A stretch of DNA of 10,492 nt from positions 1 through 10,492 of the forward strand of contig JAQVEI010000036.1 in assembly GCA_028697695.1 (NCBI GenBank). Reading direction: 5' to 3'. The position numbers were made by a program, and so were the translations under genes. Below, in pieces: positions 7,493 through 10,492 of this stretch. Position 1 is the stretch's first letter; every line of letters begins with the position of its first letter. The notes below the pieces were generated by a model. The model ran no database searches. It was not told the DNA's origin and saw only the letters and a program-made list of their open reading frames with translations. Origin of the DNA: Lentimicrobiaceae bacterium (GTDB lineage Bacteria; Bacteroidota; Bacteroidia; Bacteroidales; Lentimicrobiaceae).

Positions 7493-8098
7493 ATGCTGAA
7501 ACAAAGATTTTCCCGTTCACAAAAAATTATGGAAGCCGGATGTGATGAAGCCGGCAGGGGCTGCCTGGCCGGACCCGTATTTGCCGCTGCTGTTGTTTTG
7601 CCTGCAAGATACAGGAATGCAGAACTCAACGACTCCAAAAAACTTACTGCACTGCAGCGCAACAGACTAAGAGTTCAAATTGAGAAAAATGCCATATGCT
7701 GGAAAGTTTCCGCTGTTTACCCACCTGAAATAGACCGGATAAACATACTCAAAGCAAGCATACGCGGTATGCATCAGGCGGTTGACGCGTTGTCGGTTGT
7801 TCCTGCATTGCTATTGATTGACGGGAATTATTTTATTACACATCCCAATATCCCACATCAATGTATAGTTGGAGGTGACGGGCTTTATATGTCCATAGCT
7901 GGTGCATCAGTACTGGCAAAAACCCACCGCGATGAATTTATGCAGCAGCTTGATGCTGAATTTCCGGGTTATGGCTGGTCTCACAACATGGGCTATCCAA
8001 CCCGTGAGCATCGTAAAGCAATAATGGAGCTTGGACTTACACCCTGGCACCGCAGATCGTTTAACCTGCATCAGCTAACTATACCTGAAATTTATTGA
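7493..8098 (+). CDS. rnhB: Ribonuclease HII
   Basis: This enzyme cuts RNA in RNA/DNA hybrids and starts removal of single ribonucleotides from DNA. The 201 residues are a normal length. The catalytic acidic residues are all present: Asp18 and Glu19 in DEAGRG (18-23), Asp110 in LLIDGNY, and Asp129 in VGGDGLY. Also seen are LNDSKKL near 43-49, the ASVLAKTHRDEFM helix, GYPTREHRKAI and the C-terminal HRRSF motif. Two spots differ from the usual form: VGGD where most have VKGD, and SIAGAS where most have SIAAAS. The ATG at 7493 gives an N-terminal lead of 12 residues before MEAGCDEAGRG, as in related proteins; the inner ATG at 7529 is less likely. Its start lies 1 bp after the upstream stop, and it converges on the beta-barrel gene with 7 bp between stops. 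Confidence 0.96.
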   Translation: MLKQRFSRSQKIMEAGCDEAGRGCLAGPVFAAAVVLPARYRNAELNDSKKLTALQRNRLRVQIEKNAICWKVSAVYPPEIDRINILKASIRGMHQAVDALSVVPALLLIDGNYFITHPNIPHQCIVGGDGLYMSIAGASVLAKTHRDEFMQQLDAEFPGYGWSHNMGYPTREHRKAIMELGLTPWHRRSFNLHQLTIPEIY

Positions 8099-8105
8099 TC
8101 CCCAA

Positions 8106-9014
8106 TTATTCACCAAAAGAAATCAGGTCGCGCAAACACAAACGCACGAATAGATTGTATTGAGGATAAAATCCTTTGGCCGACTCCAGGTTTATCTGCT
8201 TGTAGTAAAAGGTGAACCCCGGTTCAATGGCTATCAGCTTACTGAATTCAAGCCGTGCACCCACCGTGGCAAATACTCCAAATCCAATGCCACCCTGCCT
8301 GATGTCGTATGCCTGTTGCGTACCACCGGGAACAAATGGCCGGTTTCCATATACCTTTATCAGATTATAATCTTTGTCGCCAATGTGCAGTGCGTGCCTC
8401 TTAACCAATGTATTGTTCATGTTTATTCCTGCACCAATCATTGGCCTGAATACTGGATGTGTGCCATAATAATGATTTACCGATATATTCAAGAGGTTAC
8501 GTTCCTCCTCCCCATGAATACCAAAAAGCCGGATGTCGGGCTCGGCCAGATAATCAATGGGTGGGTCAACCTCTACTGAGAGCACATCATTTATCTGAAA
8601 CTTTGCATGGGAAAACTGAAAAAGCAAGCTGGTACGACAATTAAAATGATAACTGAAAAACAGTCCGAACTCAAAGGCGGGTGTATATTTTACCCTATCC
8701 GGATATCCCGAAATAAATACCGTATCGTTGGCATTTAAATTGTAAAATATCTCATCGTACCAGTATTTATTCTTGAATATATAGGCTGCCTCATTCTCCT
8801 GACCGGGTTTGCCGGAATAGAATTTTGCAGACCCATTTCCCGGAAGATAGAATCCGGCCACACCCCCATATTCAAATCCACTTCTCATATTACAATCTTC
8901 TTTTAAGCCATAATCATAAATCTGTGCAGACACATCAGCGAAAGCACACACTAACAATACTAAAAAAATGGCAGGGAAAAGCGTGGGAAAAGAATGTTCA
9001 GTAGTCATCATCAT
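8106..9014 (-). CDS. Exported protein, probable outer-membrane beta-barrel, function unknown
   Basis: A 302-residue protein with a clear signal peptide: a short N terminus, a hydrophobic core at about 12-25 (LFPAIFLVLLVCAFA), and a likely cleavage after VSAQ near residue 31. The mature part has alternating aromatic and polar stretches typical of beta strands (FEFGLFFSYHF, SLLFQFSHAKF, IGFGVFATVGARLEF, IAIEPGFTFYYKQI, YNLFVRLCL). The strand pattern and the Gly-rich turns suggest an outer-membrane barrel of about 8-12 strands. There is no lipobox, TonB box, plug, or peptidoglycan-binding motif. Three ATG codons in a row at 9006-9014 make the exact start uncertain by up to two residues. It is monocistronic as far as seen, divergent from the gene at 9162, and convergent with rnhB. 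I do not recognise the specific family. Confidence 0.75.
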   Translation of the reverse strand: MMMTTEHSFPTLFPAIFLVLLVCAFADVSAQIYDYGLKEDCNMRSGFEYGGVAGFYLPGNGSAKFYSGKPGQENEAAYIFKNKYWYDEIFYNLNANDTVFISGYPDRVKYTPAFEFGLFFSYHFNCRTSLLFQFSHAKFQINDVLSVEVDPPIDYLAEPDIRLFGIHGEEERNLLNISVNHYYGTHPVFRPMIGAGINMNNTLVKRHALHIGDKDYNLIKVYGNRPFVPGGTQQAYDIRQGGIGFGVFATVGARLEFSKLIAIEPGFTFYYKQINLESAKGFYPQYNLFVRLCLRDLISFGE

Positions 9015-9027
9015 GAAAAAATATTGT

Positions 9028-9060
9028 CAAAACTAATCATTTTTCTGTATTTGCATCAAA
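9028..9060 (-). promoter_or_regulatory. Promoter of the beta-barrel gene (TTTG, 21-bp spacer, TAGTTTTG)
   Basis: Read on the minus strand, TTTG at 9060-9057 is followed after 21 bases by TAGTTTTG at 9035-9028. Both elements and their spacing fit the Bacteroidota -33/-7 promoter consensus. Transcription would start near 9024, giving a leader of about 10-16 nt depending on which of the three ATG codons is used. Confidence 0.5.
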
Positions 9061-9132
9061 AAAACGGGGTTATAAACAACGGATTGTTGATTAGTAAAGC
9101 CTGACAGCCGTTCAATGAACTGACTTTTGAAG

Positions 9133-9140
9133 TATATTTG
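9133..9140 (+). promoter_or_regulatory. Candidate -7 box (TATATTTG) for the right-edge gene
   Basis: TATATTTG matches TAnnTTTG exactly. A clear TTTG is absent about 20 bp upstream. A start near 9144 would put the ATG at 9162 about 18 nt into the transcript and the in-frame ATG at 9150 only about 6 nt in, which favours 9162 as the start codon. Confidence 0.4.
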
Positions 9141-9161
9141 GCCAACTTGATGAATGCTGCC

Positions 9162-10492
9162 ATGAACAAGAAAGTAAAATATTTGCTGTACCTCACCGGT
9201 TTGATCTTACTCCTATTGCTGTTTTTCCAGATTAGAGCCTATTACATATTCATTAAATCGCCCGTAGCCGGGTTGGCTGAAGCCTTTCCAACTCAAACCC
9301 AAATAGTTATTGAAGCATCAAATGCTGCTGATTTTATTAACACTACACGGGCATCGGGCCTGAGCGAAGTTTTATCATCACCTGAAAGCAGCTCCGACTT
9401 TAGCCGGGTTGCATCTTTAGCCGACTCACTGAGTGCTGAGGATGAGATATTCAGGAACATATTGGAGCAAAAACCTTTTATGAAAGGCTTTATGACTGAC
9501 AGCAGTGGTAAACAATCGTGGTTATTGGCATTCAGCATAGGCAAACAAAACCCATCAAGATTTACGGCCCACGTTAAGGGCTGGGCTGAAAGACGTGGTT
9601 ATAGCTTTTCAAAGAACAACCATCCCCTTACCGACTTCTTCAAAGTTTGCCGGAATAACCACTGTGTAAGTTATTATATCCATAAAGGATTATTGTGCCT
9701 GAGTGCCGACTCATCCACCTTATTGTCATCGCTGAATGCTCTTGAGAACAACTCCAACCTGAACAACGACCCTTTGTTTTTATCGCTTAAAAAAACCTCA
9801 GGCAAGAAGGTGGACGCTACACTAATTTTGCGCACTGCCCAAATGATGAAATTATTAAATGTAAGTGAAAATGCCCTGGAGTTGGCTGAATTCTTTGAAA
9901 ATGCCTGGACTACCCTTGACCTTACCCTCCGAAAAGACAAGCTACTGCTCAATGGATTTACGGCAACATCACAGCCCATAAAGCTTTTTGCAGGTCAAAA
10001 CGCCATGCCAATACAATTGTCCGGCATTCCGGATGATATGATCTCGATTCACGGAATTCTGCTGAACAGCCCTTATCTGTCCATACATGGTCCAGAAGGC
10101 AGTGACACCATTCATACTTTGGCTTACGATAAAGGCAGTGAGACGTTTGTCAGGGAAATTTTCAGTCCTGCTCAACATTTATACTCCTGGCTGGGTAATT
10201 ATTCTTTTTGCTTTTTGGATAAAAACAACAGAAAAGTAGTTGTTATGGAGAACAGGCAGACAGACAGCACGGCTAATACTTTTGGTTTATTTATGGAGCC
10301 GGCAGAGGCGGGTATTGCAAAGATTTCTGACGTGTCGCTTTACAACAAGGTGTTTGGCAATATGTATCCCATTCATGGAGCTGTATATTGTTTAAACCGC
10401 CCTCCGGTAACCGCTTTTTCCTCCTCCCCTGCTGCACTGATGGATTACAACTCCTTTCTGCAAGCGCCCGGGATACGCCATCCTGATAACTC
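9162..10492 (+). CDS. Membrane-anchored extracytoplasmic protein of unknown function (3' end beyond window)
   Basis: The frame is open without a stop from 9105 through the right edge, giving at least 443 residues from the ATG at 9162. The N terminus MNKKVKYLLYLTG is basic and leads into one strong hydrophobic segment at about 7-24, then IRAYYIFIKSP. This fits an uncleaved signal anchor with the rest outside the cytoplasm. The remainder is mixed alpha/beta with no enzyme motif, repeat or second membrane span that I can see. A start at 9150 (four codons longer) is possible, but the candidate promoter favours 9162. The layout of one anchor plus a large domain that begins with AFPTQTQIVIEAS resembles DUF3352-like proteins of Bacteroidota, but I hold this only weakly. 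It is divergent from the beta-barrel gene. Codon use is like that of the neighbours, so there is no sign of recent transfer. Confidence 0.8.
   Translation, partial: MNKKVKYLLYLTGLILLLLLFFQIRAYYIFIKSPVAGLAEAFPTQTQIVIEASNAADFINTTRASGLSEVLSSPESSSDFSRVASLADSLSAEDEIFRNILEQKPFMKGFMTDSSGKQSWLLAFSIGKQNPSRFTAHVKGWAERRGYSFSKNNHPLTDFFKVCRNNHCVSYYIHKGLLCLSADSSTLLSSLNALENNSNLNNDPLFLSLKKTSGKKVDATLILRTAQMMKLLNVSENALELAEFFENAWTTLDLTLRKDKLLLNGFTATSQPIKLFAGQNAMPIQLSGIPDDMISIHGILLNSPYLSIHGPEGSDTIHTLAYDKGSETFVREIFSPAQHLYSWLGNYSFCFLDKNNRKVVVMENRQTDSTANTFGLFMEPAEAGIAKISDVSLYNKVFGNMYPIHGAVYCLNRPPVTAFSSSPAALMDYNSFLQAPGIRHPDN

Noticed and set aside
8160..8579. Plus-strand frame of 139 codons inside the beta-barrel gene
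   Set aside because: It lies wholly antisense to a gene with a signal peptide and a good promoter, has no motif, and its residue mix is what a shadow frame would give.
1..10492. Mobile elements, CRISPR arrays, tRNA or rRNA genes, toxin or defence modules
   Set aside because: I looked for terminal inverted repeats, regularly spaced repeats, cloverleaf-like patterns and typical protein motifs on both strands by eye and found none that hold up.

Overview
The window looks like chromosomal DNA of a member of the Bacteroidota. The grounds are a run of purD, a DUF6427-type membrane protein and rnhB, a DUF2752/TM2 gene pair, start codons with A/T-rich upstream sequence instead of Shine-Dalgarno sites, and several TAnnTTTG-like promoter boxes followed by CA. 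The pyrimidine enzyme is the NAD-linked class 1B dihydroorotate dehydrogenase (pyrK plus pyrD), which fits a lineage with anaerobic or facultative ancestry. Genus cannot be told from this sequence alone.

Layout. Positions 1-1671 hold the 3' part of pyrK and all of pyrD, a two-gene unit that makes orotate. On the opposite strand and ending 1 bp from pyrD lies a coupled pair of small membrane protein genes (DUF2752 at 2035-2343, TM2 at 1673-2035). A gene-free stretch of about 480 bp follows, with a good promoter -7 box near its right end. A complete EF-G gene (2821-4902) stands alone, away from any ribosomal protein operon, and is closed by a clear intrinsic terminator. A second gene-free stretch (4952-5211) holds a hairpin with a T tract and a doubtful 71-codon reading frame on the minus strand. 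Then come purD, the DUF6427-like gene and rnhB, tightly packed on the plus strand (gaps of 12 and 1 bp). A minus-strand gene for an exported, probable outer-membrane beta-barrel protein (8106-9014) converges on rnhB. From the 9015-9161 gap a divergent gene for a membrane-anchored protein of unknown function runs off the right edge.

How it works together. Most of the window is housekeeping: de novo pyrimidine synthesis (pyrK/pyrD), de novo purine synthesis (purD), translation (EF-G) and RNA/DNA hybrid repair (rnhB). The unknowns are the DUF2752/TM2 pair, the DUF6427-like protein, the beta-barrel protein and the truncated right-hand gene. I see no transposase, integrase, CRISPR array, tRNA, rRNA or toxin/defence module, and nothing that amounts to a convincing new system. 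The most useful leads are the stand-alone EF-G, the coupled DUF2752/TM2 pair and the structured 4952-5211 spacer.
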